Assembly: GCA_030704615.1 (NCBI GenBank)
Contig: CM060734.1
Span: 26,352,001 to 26,412,000, forward strand
Reading direction: 5' to 3'
Origin: Takakia lepidozioides
Taxonomy: Eukaryota > Streptophyta > Takakiopsida > Takakiales > Takakiaceae
DNA: 60,000 nucleotides
Numbering within the stretch: position 1 is the first letter of the stretch; each line of letters opens with the position of its first letter. Position numbers and translations under genes: made by a program. The notes under the pieces are model-generated. The model was not told the origin of the DNA. It did not search any database and saw only the letters and a program-made list of their open reading frames with translations. Positions 34,056 through 45,582 of this stretch are shown here, piece after piece.

Positions 34056-36370
34056 TTACTTCAGCCAAAGTCTCTTCATTACTTTGCATGTCTGCATCTT
34101 CTTTTTTCCTTTCTTCCTCACTCCCTCTTTTTCTCCATCCGAATCAGAGGAATCTGCCACAGGAATATCAGTACTCTTTTGCATTTCCCTTATAGTATCT
34201 GCCACTTCCTTGTGCAGTTCCTTCTCATCTTTCCAAGTCTCTTCATCTTCAGGCATATCATTGCCACTTCCAGTCTCATCTTCTTCCTCTTCTACTGGAG
34301 GTATTAGTTTGGCTTTACTTCTTGTTACTATCATTGTACTTACTTCTGGTACAAACACATGGCCTAACCATGTGAGCTGCCACCACTGGGCCCTCATTCA
34401 CAGGAGCTCTCATCTCATTCTGGTGTCTTATCCAGAATGAACAGGCTGCCTTGCGATGTCCTGGCTGATTACAATAGTAACATAGCTCTTCACCATTGGG
34501 TCCTCGCCCTTGGTCTGTTCTTGGATTATTTCTATAATCCTGATTCCCGGGCTGGTAATTCCCCCTTGGATTACCCTGATAGTTGCCTCTGGAATTTCCT
34601 TGGTAATTCCCTCTTGAATTACCTCTCCCTTCCATGCCATTGTTATAACCACCAGACCTACCATAGTGGTCCTGATCATTGTTCTTCTTGGCTGGGGCTG
34701 CACCTGATGCACCCTTACTTGCCTAGGTTCTCTTGCAGCTGTCCTTCTGTTGTAGTAACAATTCTCAGTAGAATGGTTATCCATTTTACAGATAGTACAG
34801 TGTTTCTCCTTCATGTGGCATTCTGTGGTGGTATGGCCTTCATTCTGGCACTTTGCACACCATACACCCTTCCTCCAATGTGTTGCAGCCTCTGTGGCAT
34901 ACTTCTTCAAGATTTCTTCCAATCTTTTCTCATAGTTATCCCTCTTCAACTTTTCCTTTCTCTTACTCTTTCTTTTTAGTTCTTGCTCTTCTTCTTCATC
35001 TGACTCATCTCAGAGTCCTCATCTTCCTTTTTCTCTCTCCTGAGCATTCCCAATTGCTCAATTCTGTTTGCAGTTTCAAATGCCTCCTCCACTGTATTAT
35101 GGGGTAACATATCCACTTTCTTTGCAACTCTGGTCTTAGTCCACTCACAAACCAAGTCTTCTGTAAACCGGGTGCTGGTACTGCAGCCAGCTTTTTCATC
35201 ATCAATTCCATCTTCTCCATATACTCTTCAACAGTTTCATGCTTCTTCTGCTTCAGCTGTTGTAAACTTCCATACACTTCATCCTCAGTTTTACTTGTCC
35301 TGAACCTATTTCGAAATGCTGTATTCAAGCCATTCCAGGTTAGGAAATGATTATCAGGGAATCTTGCATACCATTCACTTGCTTTCTTGATAAGTGAACA
35401 AGGAAACAGTCTCATCTTGGCATCATCGCCATTCTCATTGTTCACTATACACATGTGCTCAAATTGGCTAATGTGTACATCGGGATCCCCTTTTCCTGAA
35501 TATATTGGAAAGGGTGGTTTTGCCCGTGTTGGTTGTAACGCCATCTGTGGCCCTACCTTCTGCCCACTGACAGGTGCTGGCACCCTTGCTGGTGCTGGTC
35601 CTTCTGGACCTGTTGTTTTTGTGGTGGATCTTCCACCAAGTGGTGGCCCTTGAGCACTCCCTGCTTCTGGCCCCACGATATTCACAGTATTCCCAGCTTC
35701 AGTTGCACTACTTCCCACACTCCCTGTCCCCCAGAGCCAGATCCAGGCAGCCCGCCTGATCCCCCTGAGCCGACACCTTCGTTGGCCTGTGATCCAAGTG
35801 CTCCACTTGATCCAGGTCCAACGGGTTGGGATGTCCTGGTTGTAGTCTCAACCTCAGCTGTTGGGTCTACTTCTTCATATTCTTCCTCTTCAATTTCTTC
35901 TCTCTGTTTTCATCCTCCAAGTTCTGCCCTTGGGTTCTTCTTCACTCATGTAACTCAACTGTAATGGTGTTGGAGAGTCTGAACTCTCCGTTGGCTCTGC
36001 CACATCCTCTCTCCTTCTTCATCTTCTGCTTCAGAAACTGGAGTTCCTGCTTTTGGTGTTCCATGCCAACTCTTATCAAAGATTTCTGTCAAGTCTTTTA
36101 TCCAAGGATGTACCTCAGATCTTTCACCTCGTGATTGATCTCTTCCTGTACCAATTCCCTTAATCTTTCTTGCAAAGAAACAGAAGGAGTGGCATCCAAC
36201 TCTAGTTCTTCCGGTATAGGTGATGCACTTTTTGATCTTGATGGTGTGAGAGGTCCAGATGATTCCCCTATGTCTATTCCTCTCTCCCAAAGATATGGAT
36301 AATTAGCTTTCAGATAGCTTTCTCTTTTTGATGAATATCTTTGTCGTCTAGCTTCTCTTTCATCACTCAT
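34056..36370 (-). pseudogene. gag and nucleocapsid of element B
   Basis: Starts MSDEREARRQRYSSKRES at 36,370. An acidic N-terminus leads into the Retrotrans_gag-like domain at about 35,540-35,280 (FPIYSGKGDPDVHISQFEHM). Three CCHC knuckles follow at about 34,870-34,440 (CAKCQNEGHTTTEC, CTICKMDNHSTENC, CYYCNQPGHRKAAC) and then an acidic linker. Several single-base deletions relative to element A split it. A seven-residue stretch (TRAKPPF) present here is lacking in A. Confidence 0.75.
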
Positions 36371-37085
36371 GTCCCATGTCTTTCATTTCTTTTAATGTGG
36401 CAATAACCAAAACTCTCTTCTGTAATATCTCTCGTATATGCCTGGTTTCTTTCAAGCTTCAATGCACCCTTGGCTATACTTGAAGTCTCCGTTACCATAT
36501 AACCATATGGCAAACAAGTCTGAAAAGCTGTTCTTGGTGTGAGTTTGATCCACAAAATATCCTTTGGAATCCAATTCTTTACCAGTACAAGCTCTTCATG
36601 CATATGAGTATAAACATTCACCTTTCTTTCTTCCCAGCCTTCAAACTCTACTCGTTTAATGGATAGCAATGCTATCACATAAACCAATGTTGGTAACCAA
36701 CGTGCTCTTCCTCTACAGGCTACCTGATAAATCTTTATCACTCCTTTCTCCAGACCCCATTCTGGATCAGCATCATGCACTCGTTTAAGAATATTTTCTT
36801 TACACCGTCTGGCAATTCCAAGAACCTTTGAAAGAATTGTTTGGACAATCTTTCTTCCTTCGTTCCACAGGGAATTTGATTCACTTCAAATTCTTTAATG
36901 GTCCAACCACCATGATCCCACCAGATGCCTGTCACATCTGGTTGTTCATGTCCCAGGTCCCCAGTATGGTCGCCAAATGTCGCGCGGCTTTTACTCACCC
37001 ATCCCTTCGCTATCCGAGGCGGAAACTCCAAGATAGAAGAGTTGGAAATCTCTAAGTACTCAGCCCGCGCAGAACAATCAGTCAT
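36367..37085 (-). pseudogene. Pre-gag ORF (ORF0) of element B
   Basis: Frames 37,085-36,738 and 36,780-36,367 overlap and together match ORF0 of element A. The first Met lies inside the 5' LTR at 37,085 and the frame reads through the primer site. Residues GIWWDHGGWTIKEFEVNQIP, ADPEWGLEKGVIKIYQVACR and NWIPKDILWIKLTPRTAFQT are shared. It is broken by indels near 36,770-36,800. Function unknown. Confidence 0.6.
36958..36975 (-). promoter_or_regulatory. Primer binding site of element B
   Basis: TGGCGACCATACTGGGGA on the minus strand, two bases inside the LTR end, identical to that of element A. It is probably primed by a tRNA of the Arg type, judged by similarity to the known Ogre/Tat site. 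Confidence 0.7.
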
Positions 37086-38003
37086 GACCTACAGCTAGTG
37101 TATCATGGGGGTGTTTCCTATTTGTTTCCTTTTCCGCATTCATCTTAGCTACCTTACCATTGATAATTAAGTATCAGTTTGCTTCATCAATCTATCGGTT
37201 TCCTTCACTCATCCATTCAATCCACAGCTTCACTCAGATCTCTCTACACAGTGTGATTGTATCGTATAAGTATCAGATTATGATTTATCAGGTATCAGGC
37301 CGAAGCCATTATGTCTCTAATCTGCTCTACAATATCACTACAGCTTTGCATATAACAAGCATCTACTAATCCTCTTTCTCCTTCATCGTGCTCTCTCCGA
37401 TCTCCGCTCCGCCTGACTCCGAAGTCCTCCCCACATCCTTCATTCCCCGTTTTCCCTTTATCCTCCTATCCGCGGTTCTAACCGTTTCCCTCTCTAACCG
37501 TCGTATGTGAACTAACATGTTCCCTTCACAGGTGTTGTTCCCCACAGTCGTTCCCTGTCCTACTCTTCGTTCCCTATTATCGTGACAGCTGTGTCAAGCG
37601 GTGACTGGCTGTGTTTGGCTGTGGCTGTGAGGCTGTGACTGGCTGTGTGGGCTGTGTGGGCTGTGACTGGCTTGGCTGTGTCTGCTGTGACGCTGTGACT
37701 GTGTGGGCTGTGTGTGGCTGTGACGACTGTGTGCTGTGTGGGCTGTGTGGGCTGTGTGACTGTGGCTGTGTGTGTGGGCTGTGTGGGCTGTGACGCTGTG
37801 ACGGGCTGTGTGGTGTGCGGCTGTGTGGGCTGTGACGACTGTGACGGGCTGTGTTGGCTGTGTGGGCTGTGACTGCTGTGCGGCTGTGCTATGTAACCCC
37901 TCTACAGTGCGCTGCTGTCACCCTAAGGTTCTGTTTGTCTCAGTCTGTGCAAAAATTAAGGGTACCCTACAGATCCCAAGTGTAAGTCCCCTACAGTCCT
38001 CTA
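36978..38003 (-). repeat. 5' LTR of element B
   Basis: Homologous to the 3' LTR but about 80 bp shorter, with many small deletions concentrated in the minisatellite (37,583-37,892) and in the distal end. The terminal ACA is lost; the match ends at CCTCTA and element C sequence starts within about 7 bp. Confidence 0.85.
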
Positions 38004-38029
38004 TGGGTGAGTGCATTACCCACCATATT

Positions 38030-40990
38030 TTTATGAAGAAAGAGAAGGAGAAATGGAAATCCTAGAGGAACCAGCCACTGTGATTTACAGGATGAAGTGG
38101 TGACTGTTGGACAATCACAGCTGATGAGCAGGTGAGAGAAGTGAATGTGGGAACTGAAGAGGAACCGAGGATGGTGAAGGTAGGGGCTGATTTGGAGCCA
38201 GAATTCTTTGAGGAAGCTAAGAGTTTGTTCATCAAATACAGAGATGTATTTGCTTGGAGCTAGGATCTAAAAGGGATACCACCTGAGATCTGTCAGCATA
38301 AGATTGAACTGGAACCAGGGTCAGTACCAATCAAACAGGCAAGGTACAGAATGAATCCCAACTATGCACAGAAGGTTGGAGAAGAGATCAAGAAGTTGGC
38401 TGAGGCTAAGTTTATATACCGATAGAGTATACAACTTGGTTGTCACCCATTGTGATAGTTCCCAAGAAGAATGGTAAACTGAGAGTTTGTGTGAACTATA
38501 AGAAGTTGAATGCTTGCACGAAGAAAGATCATTTCCTTTGCCATTCACAGAAGCGGTATTGGACACTGTGGCAGGCCATGAGATGTACTCATTCATGGAT
38601 GGCTTTAGTGGTTATAATCAAGTGCAAGTGGCAGAAGAAGACCAGGGAAAGACAGCTTTCATCACAGACTGGGGTGCTTATGCATACAAAGTCATGCCTT
38701 TTGGACTTTGTAATGCACCAGCAACCTTTCAGAGAGTGATAAGTGAATCTTTTCATGAGTATCTGGATGATTTCATGCAGGTGTTCTTGGATGATTTCAG
38801 TGTGTACAGCTCTAAGAATGAGCACTTGCATAAATTGGAGTTATGTTTGGCCAGATGCAGGATGAGAGGTCTGGGCCTGAATCCAGAGAAGTGTACTTTC
38901 TGTGTGAACTCAGGGGTGCTTTTGGGACACATTGTGTGTAAGAGGGGACTTCTTTGGATCCCAGGAAGACAGAGGCCATTAAAGCCTCTCCACCACCAGT
39001 AAATGTTAAGAGTCTAAGGAGATTCCTTGGACAAACCAGTTATTACAGAAGATTTGTCAAAAGGTATGCACAGATAGCAGCACCATTGAGCAAGCTTCTG
39101 AAGAAAGATGCAGTGTTTGCATGGACAGCTGAATGTCAACAGGCTTTTGAGGAACTTACATTGTCAGTAACAACTACACCTGTGCTGATTAACCCTCACT
39201 GGCATGTAGTATTTCATGTTCACTGTGATGCCTCAGGAGAAGCGTTGGGAGCGGTGTTAGCCCAAAATGTTACAGGAATATAGATTCACCTGTGTACTAT
39301 GCTAGCAGGTTGATGAACAGTGCTGAAAGGAACTATAGCACAACTGAAAGAGAAGCACTGGCAATGATTTATGCAGTCAAGAAATTCAGGCATTACCTAT
39401 TGGGAAGAAAGTTTATGTTTTATGTGGATCACCAGGCTCTGATATATCTGGTGAACAAACCTTTGATAAGTGGAAGGATAGCAAGGTGGTTAATAATCTT
39501 GCACGAGTTTGAGTTCGAAGTTGTTTACAAGCCTGGCCGTTTGCATCTTGTGGCAGATCATTTGTCACGCCTAACAACAGGAGAGCCGCCACAGGAGTAG
39601 ACGACCAATTACCTGATGCGAGTTTATTTGCAATGGAGGTGCAGGAAGTGCAGATGAATGGTTAGATTGGCAGTGGCCAATCAGATACTACCTTACTCAT
39701 GGTCAGTGCCCACCTAGTTATGGTAAGGAGCAGAGGAAGAGAATCGCTATCAAGGCTTTACCTTATACTATGGTAGGGGCAGAATGTATAAGCTAGGACC
39801 TGATGGAGTACTTAAACGATGCTTGTACCACCATGAAGTAAATAAAGTTTTGGAGGAAGTTCATAAAGGAGTGGCTGGAGGTCATTTTGGAGAAGAGACT
39901 ACCAGTAGGAAGATACTACTTGCAGGTTACTGGTGGCCTACTTTGTTCAAAATGTACACAAGTATTGTCAGAGTTGTGATGAATGTCAGAGGCTAGGACC
40001 TTTGCAGAGATCTGGGAAGATGGCTTTGCATCCTACAATGCCTACTGAACCATTTCAGAAATGGGGACTAGACTTTGTTGGACCAATTAACCCACCAGCC
40101 AAGAATACACAGAACAAGTACATAATTACAGCCACTGATTATACTACGAAGTGGGTGGAAGCTAAAGCTTTGAGGGACAACACAGCCAAGTCCACAAAAG
40201 GTTCCTGTATGAGAACATACTTACACGATTTGGCTGTCCCTTGGAATTTATCAGTGACCAGGGAAGTCACTTCATTAATGAGACCATTGAACTATTGACT
40301 AAAGAGTTCATGATTGTGCATAGGAAGAGTACAACGTATTACCCACAGGGTAATGGGCAGGCAGAGGCTACCAAAAAATACTATGTACTATCTTGGCTAA
40401 GATAGTCAATGCAAACAGAACAGATTGGGATACAAAGCTGCTGACAGCTTTGTGGTCATACAGGACTTCATATAAAGTCACCACTAAGTATACACCATTC
40501 CAATTAGTTTATGGTATGGAAGCTTTACTTCCAGTGGAATTCTTGTTACCTACCATGAGAACGGAATGGGGAAAGAGAATGGAATTGAAGATTCAATTAA
40601 GGTCAGGAAACATGAATTATACCATGTGGAAGAAGTACGTGCTGATGCAGCTGATAACATGACCAGAATTCAGATGAAGAGGAAGGAACAGTTTGATGAA
40701 GGCAAATTAAAGACTTTTAAGACGGGGATTTGGTTCTCTGGTTGCAGAGAAGGGGAAGATTAAAGCTTCTAAGCTTAAATCACCATGGAAAGGACCTTAT
40801 GTCATACAGAAGATGTATGATAACAACACCGCCATGTTACAAACCATTAACAAAGAGATGCTGGGAAGAGTCAATGCCAATAAGTTGAAGGGGTACAGTG
40901 GTATCCATGACAAACCATTGCAGCACGATTTGCATGTTGAAACGCAAAAGCAGTCACGGCTGCGCCAGTGATACCAACGGAGTATGGAGC
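38030..40990 (+). pseudogene. pol remnant of element C
   Basis: RT at 38,440-39,000 retains MPFGLCNAPATFQRV and an intact FLDDFSVYS catalytic box. RNase H at 39,200-39,600 has [15 protein letters not shown] and [15 protein letters not shown]. Integrase at 39,840-40,520 has [19 protein letters not shown] and a frame-shifted second Asp region. At least eight frame breaks are visible, nearly all missing single bases, for example near 38,420, 38,525, 38,950, 39,280 and 39,590. Confidence 0.8.
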
Positions 40991-41032
40991 ACTTGTCGCT
41001 AAGCCGAGCGTATATGACCAGGGCGGGCAGTA

Positions 41033-41190
41033 CAAGACACAATCACAGCCCATCACATCACAGCCATGTCACAGCCTATCACAGCACAACACAGTCACAG
41101 CCCACCAACACAGCCTATCACAGCCCACACAGCGTGACACAGCCTATCACAGCCACACACACAGCCTATCACAGCTCAACACAGCCTACT
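41033..41190. repeat. CTGTG/CACAG minisatellite, element C
   Basis: Reverse-complement form (CACAGCCTATCACAGC) of the array between pol and ORF3 in A and B, here on the opposite strand, as expected from the element orientation. Confidence 0.75.
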
Positions 41191-41224
41191 GGGGTTACAC
41201 GTCCATAGGATCAGTGACAGGTGG

Positions 41225-42605
41225 ACATGGGTTAACATCCGGAGAGTGGCCGGCGGAAAAGGGACGGGGCAGGTTTAGAAATGGACACGTGGACGCCAGG
41301 GCGAGACACACAGCGGACATGATTGCAAAACGGGTGTCATCAAGAAAGAAGACAAAATGGCCGTCAAAGTACCTACCCGGCACAACCAAAATTTATTGTG
41401 GGCCCATTAATGCATACAGGGTAACGGAACCCTTTAAGTACAGAAAAGCGAAATCCATGTCACATGCTATCCTAATGGACAGTCCAGGGGGGAAATCCAC
41501 GGAAGGGAATTAAATTAAATCAATCACAGAGCCAACAGCCAATCATAAGCCAGAATTACCTGCAGAGGTTTTTCCAAGAACAAAATCAAGAATTTAGAGG
41601 GATTCTGAGCGCAAGAGTCGAAGTAACGGGCGTCTCGACGGAGAGACAATCAAAGCTATAGCTTTGAAGCTATGGCGGAAATAACAGACTACACACTCGC
41701 TTACTACTTACGCAGTGGCACAAGGACGGACGAACGGAGAGTATTTTCTCTAAATCGATACTTGCAAGCCCCACAGGCTTACAAGCACTTACCCATTTCA
41801 TTCTGCGCCAACCATACTTTTATGCTTTGTGCCCTGCAGCGTTTCTTCAGTTGTTCAACCAAAACCTTTCTGTTTGTCTAGAATGAAGAGAGTGAGAGGA
41901 ATGGAGGATATCAGGGTGAAGAGCACCACAATCTTACAGAAGCAAACGATTGCTGCACCACAGGCACAGCTACTGAAGGAGCTGCGATTGGAGGGATTGC
42001 TACGCAAGACTGGTCCTTGCATCATCGGCAGTTCATGATACAATTTCTTCAGAACTTTGAGCCTCGGACAGGAGTTACTCAGGTGAGGGGGAGTAGATAT
42101 GAAATTACTCCCCAGTACCTGCAGCAATTGTTTGATTTGCCATCAGGACATGTGGATGTGGATGAGCACAGGGCAAGATTGCAGATAGGAATTTGTTCCA
42201 AGAAGGGAGTTTCTTTAAACTCAAGGTTTGCTTGTACCAAAGCCGAGTACCAGGGCTAAGGGAAGTTGGAATCTGAACGTTCTGTTTGCCATGAAACAGA
42301 ACCAACAGTATTTGAGCAGGTCATTCACAGAGGAGACTGAAAGCCGGAGTTAATGTACAACTGGTGGCGAGATGAAGAGGTTACAGGGCACTGCTGCTAA
42401 GTCTCCGATCATTGTGTCCGGTCCAGTCATTGCCCAAATATTCTTGATTCTTGCATACTTGACAGAACGTAAGGAGATTGAGGCAGAAACCACTGCAATT
42501 GAAGAGCAAGGCTCTTCACACAATGAGGGTGGACTAGTCTAAGAGATGGGTATGACTGTAGATCCACTGGCTTCACGGCGATAAAGCTCTTGTGCATGAT
42601 AGGGG
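41225..42605 (+). pseudogene. ORF3 remnant of element C
   Basis: Frames with ITDYTLAYYLRSGT (41,672 on), MKRVRGMEDIRVKSTTILQK (about 41,883) and YEITPQYLQQLFDLPSGHVD (about 42,100) match ORF3 of B in order. Decay increases toward the right; after the DPLASR-like segment near 42,565 the match is lost. Confidence 0.7.
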
Positions 42606-42676
42606 CTGCTATTTCATGAGCGGCATGGCATGAGGCATGAGCATGAGCGGAAAAAAAAAAAAAGCATGAGCAGACC
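42606..42676. repeat. CATGAGC-rich patch with A13 run
   Basis: CATGAGCGG, GGCATGAGCATGAGCGG and GCATGAGCAG surround a run of 13 A at the broken end of element C. The reverse complement CCGCTCATG also occurs in element A at 6,929-6,938. It looks like junction filler or a degenerate microsatellite. Confidence 0.6.
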
Positions 42677-42835
42677 ATTGTGAGTCCACGGAAATAGGGT
42701 TAGGAGGCACGGAAATAGGGTCATGTGAAGTTGGAATGTGGCACCAGTGGACTTGAAATGCAACATTTTATTGCAAATTTTGTGGCAAGCCACGTCTATA
42801 CAAGTGTGTTCTAACTGTCATAGCCGGAATGGGCA

Positions 42836-43300
42836 CTACTCTCCTACACCCTCCGAGGAACTTGCCCCACCTTCTTCCTCATCCCCCTCATCCCCCTCAT
42901 CCTCCGAGCTCTGTGATGCATCAGTTCCACTATGCCTCTCAAAAATCCCGTCCTCTCCTTGGGGGACTGTCCACCTCACCTCCTGGGAATCTGCGTCTTC
43001 TCCCCCACTTTCCTCAGCAGAATCCAAGACAAATCTACGAGCCCGACGGGCTCTAATAGCTGCTGCCTCCTCCCTCATCTTCATTTTCTTGAGGCTTGCC
43101 TCGTCTAAATCTGCTGTACACGACTAGGTTCGGAACACCTCCTAATGGACACCGAAGCAAGCCGGGCAGCATAAGTAGGAAGGATGTACTCCCTTTCTGG
43201 ACTAGGCATGAAATCCCCCTGGCAAAAAAAGGCACGTTCCTCCTGCCCATGAACTCCGGTGTAGACGTCCCTCCGGCAGTACTTGGCATCCTACAGTAAG
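42836..43300 (-). pseudogene. Gene fragment with acidic C-terminus, unknown
   Basis: A minus-strand exon starts after an acceptor-like TGTAG at about 43,292 with AKYCRRDVYTGVHGQEERAF and continues to about 43,120. One frame change later it reads DLDEASLKKMKMREEAAAIR and an acidic Ser/Glu tail ending at 42,836. The Arg/Lys-rich helix followed by an acidic tail suggests the end of a transposase-like or nuclear protein. I cannot name the family. The N gap lies just upstream. Confidence 0.35.
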
Positions 43301-43386
43301 AACAAATCCACTTCAAGAATGTCAATACCAGCACAACCAGAAAGGGTTTTCAATGAAATAAGAGAGCGGAGGGAGGTGCCTCACGA

Positions 43387-43886
43387 NNNNNNNNNNNNNN
43401 NNNNNNNNNNNNNNNNNNNNNNNNNNNNNNNNNNNNNNNNNNNNNNNNNNNNNNNNNNNNNNNNNNNNNNNNNNNNNNNNNNNNNNNNNNNNNNNNNNNN
43501 NNNNNNNNNNNNNNNNNNNNNNNNNNNNNNNNNNNNNNNNNNNNNNNNNNNNNNNNNNNNNNNNNNNNNNNNNNNNNNNNNNNNNNNNNNNNNNNNNNNN
43601 NNNNNNNNNNNNNNNNNNNNNNNNNNNNNNNNNNNNNNNNNNNNNNNNNNNNNNNNNNNNNNNNNNNNNNNNNNNNNNNNNNNNNNNNNNNNNNNNNNNN
43701 NNNNNNNNNNNNNNNNNNNNNNNNNNNNNNNNNNNNNNNNNNNNNNNNNNNNNNNNNNNNNNNNNNNNNNNNNNNNNNNNNNNNNNNNNNNNNNNNNNNN
43801 NNNNNNNNNNNNNNNNNNNNNNNNNNNNNNNNNNNNNNNNNNNNNNNNNNNNNNNNNNNNNNNNNNNNNNNNNNNNNNNNNNNNNN
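43387..43886. other. Assembly gap (N run)
   Basis: About 500 unknown bases between CACGA and AACATGG. The round length suggests a placeholder of arbitrary size, so the distance across it is unreliable. Confidence 0.98.
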
Positions 43887-43974
43887 AACATGGCCAAGAC
43901 GGAGGGGATGAGTGCACTACAAGGCACTAGTATGGCTGAGGGGGGCGGGGGGGGGGGGGGTGGTTGTGTCATGG

Positions 43975-44110
43975 CCAAGGATTGGATGAGAGCTCTGTGG
44001 GAGTTAGGGGAACGCCGCCTGGTTTACGTACTCAGGCGAAGGGCGCGGAGTCATCAGGCTCATCGGATAGCTATGACTCCTCCTCTGACGATGAGGATGA
44101 GGATGAGTAG
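43975..44110 (+). pseudogene. Acidic C-terminal tail of an unknown gene
   Basis: The plus strand reads GTPPGLRTQAKGAESSGSS and then a Ser/Asp/Glu run ending at TAG 44,108-44,110. Such tails resemble the fragment on the other side of the gap, but on the opposite strand. Upstream coding is lost in a poly-G run and the N gap. Confidence 0.35.
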
Positions 44111-45534
44111 GTCCCAGGGTCAGTCTACTGAACCCTTGTGAGCAAAGAATTCAGCTCATTGCTTGTAAATATATTTCCATTTGTACATATATTTCCATCT
44201 TCCATCTTATTCATGTGTTGCACGGCCTCACCCTCGATTCATGCTTGCTTGAACCAATGCAATAAACAAAATTGAGTACCTGTTAAATCAGAGCAATGGA
44301 AGCTCTAATGTCTTCCCAAGAAAGAAACCAGGGAAAAACTCTAAATCACCCCCAATTCACCCCCCAAAATGAAAACCACACCCCCCCCCCACCCGCATCG
44401 CCACCCCAGGGCGTCGCTTGGGCCAGCGCCCTTGCGACGGGTTTTTTAGGCTTGCCACGGATGGGGGTCGCAACTAGCCACGGCCGGGCGTGGCTAGCAG
44501 CAACGCAGTGGCAAAGTTGGACACCCCCCGTGCGACGGGTTTATCTTCTGTGCGACGTTCGGGGGTGGCTAGCTGCGACGCCTCGGCGTCCCTGAGCCCA
44601 ACATGAGGCCTCCCCCACCTATTTGTTTTTTGTAAAAAAAAAAAAGGCACCCAGCCACCCCCGAGCGTCGCAAGTAACCACGTGTGCTCTGCCTCATTGG
44701 CAACCCCACGGGAGTGCACCCAACTGGCCAAGAATGTCTCTGCCTCCTGAAGACGAATACCCTACCCCCCCCCCCCCCCCCCCCCAAATTCAAAAAAAAG
44801 AAACAAACAAAAAAGAAATACATGCATGCAAAGGAAATGACAAAACATGGAAGGGGCAAGGTATGACGGTAGTACCTTTGCAAGCTTGGCCGACTCGGCC
44901 CCGGTGTCACCTGATGTGGCAGGAGTCCCAGCTTCCGGAAGTCCCCATGCTATCCCCTCCCGGAGCGCCGCTGGAAGTAGGTTCCAGATGTCGACCATAG
45001 CCGGCGGCGGCGCCCGGTAGTCCACGCCCTTCTTTGCTGACAGCTCAGGCTGAGGGGGCGGCATTGCTGATTGGCTAGGCCGCTCCAAACCGGTCCGTAG
45101 CTTCCCCCCCCCCACAAATGCGTAGCAGGGTAGAAGCCCTCACCCGGCTTCACTAATTCGAGGTGCTTCGCTATCTTGGCCTCCTCATTGGCCCTCCTCG
45201 TCAACTCCTCCCTCATAAAGTTCAGATTGTAGGCATGTTTATTTGTATGGTTCCTTTGTAACCAGAAGTAAAAGCTACAAAGAAGAGGGAGGTCATTTAT
45301 GTGATGGGGTCTGGTATGCACTCCCTTACGGGGTGAGTGCATACCACACTCACTCCATAAGGAGCTGCCATACCAGGGGATGGTTGGTGGGTTCCCTCTC
45401 TCTCCCTCTCTCTCTCTCCCTCCCTCCATGGATCTGGCTGCATTGGGCTAGGAACCGCCAGTTCCCGAGGCCCTTCAACCACACGTCTATTTTGTCGTGA
45501 AAGTGACAATGGAAATCTTACAAAACATGCAATA
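44111..45534. other. Low-complexity and hairpin-bearing DNA
   Basis: Poly-C runs at about 44,383 and 44,767. Around 44,470-44,580, CTAGCCACG and CGTGGCTAG form an inverted repeat, and GTGCGACG motifs recur. A minus-strand frame at about 45,110-45,250 (REELTRRANEEAKIAKHLEL) may be a coding remnant. No gene is named. Confidence 0.35.
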
Positions 45535-45582
45535 TCACATGCATGCATAGCAATATTGATGGTGTTTTTGTGGAATATGTAC

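Larger units (their letters stand above)
24627..38003 (-). mobile_element. Ty3-type LTR retrotransposon B, near full length
   Basis: About 13.4 kb with an LTR at both ends. On the minus strand the order is 5' LTR (36,978-38,003), primer site, ORF0, gag with three zinc knuckles, protease, RT, RNase H, integrase, minisatellite, an intact ORF3, polypurine tract and 3' LTR (24,627-25,732). gag and pol have several frameshifts, while ORF3 is open throughout. The left flank is hairpin array 3. The right flank runs straight into element C, and no target-site duplication is visible. Confidence 0.88.
38010..42605 (+). mobile_element. Element C: same Ty3 family, plus strand, truncated at both ends
   Basis: Homology starts in the region just before RT (GCATTACCC...ATGAAGAAAGAGAAGGAG) and runs through RT, RNase H, integrase, minisatellite and the first third of ORF3. 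LTRs, gag and the protease active site are absent. It contains many single-base deletions relative to A and B. The left edge abuts the 5' LTR of B in head-to-head orientation; the right edge ends in a CATGAGC-rich patch. Confidence 0.85.

Noticed and set aside
43283-43978. ORFs of 178-218 codons across 43.3-43.9 kb
   Set aside because: They consist mostly of unknown residues from the N gap.
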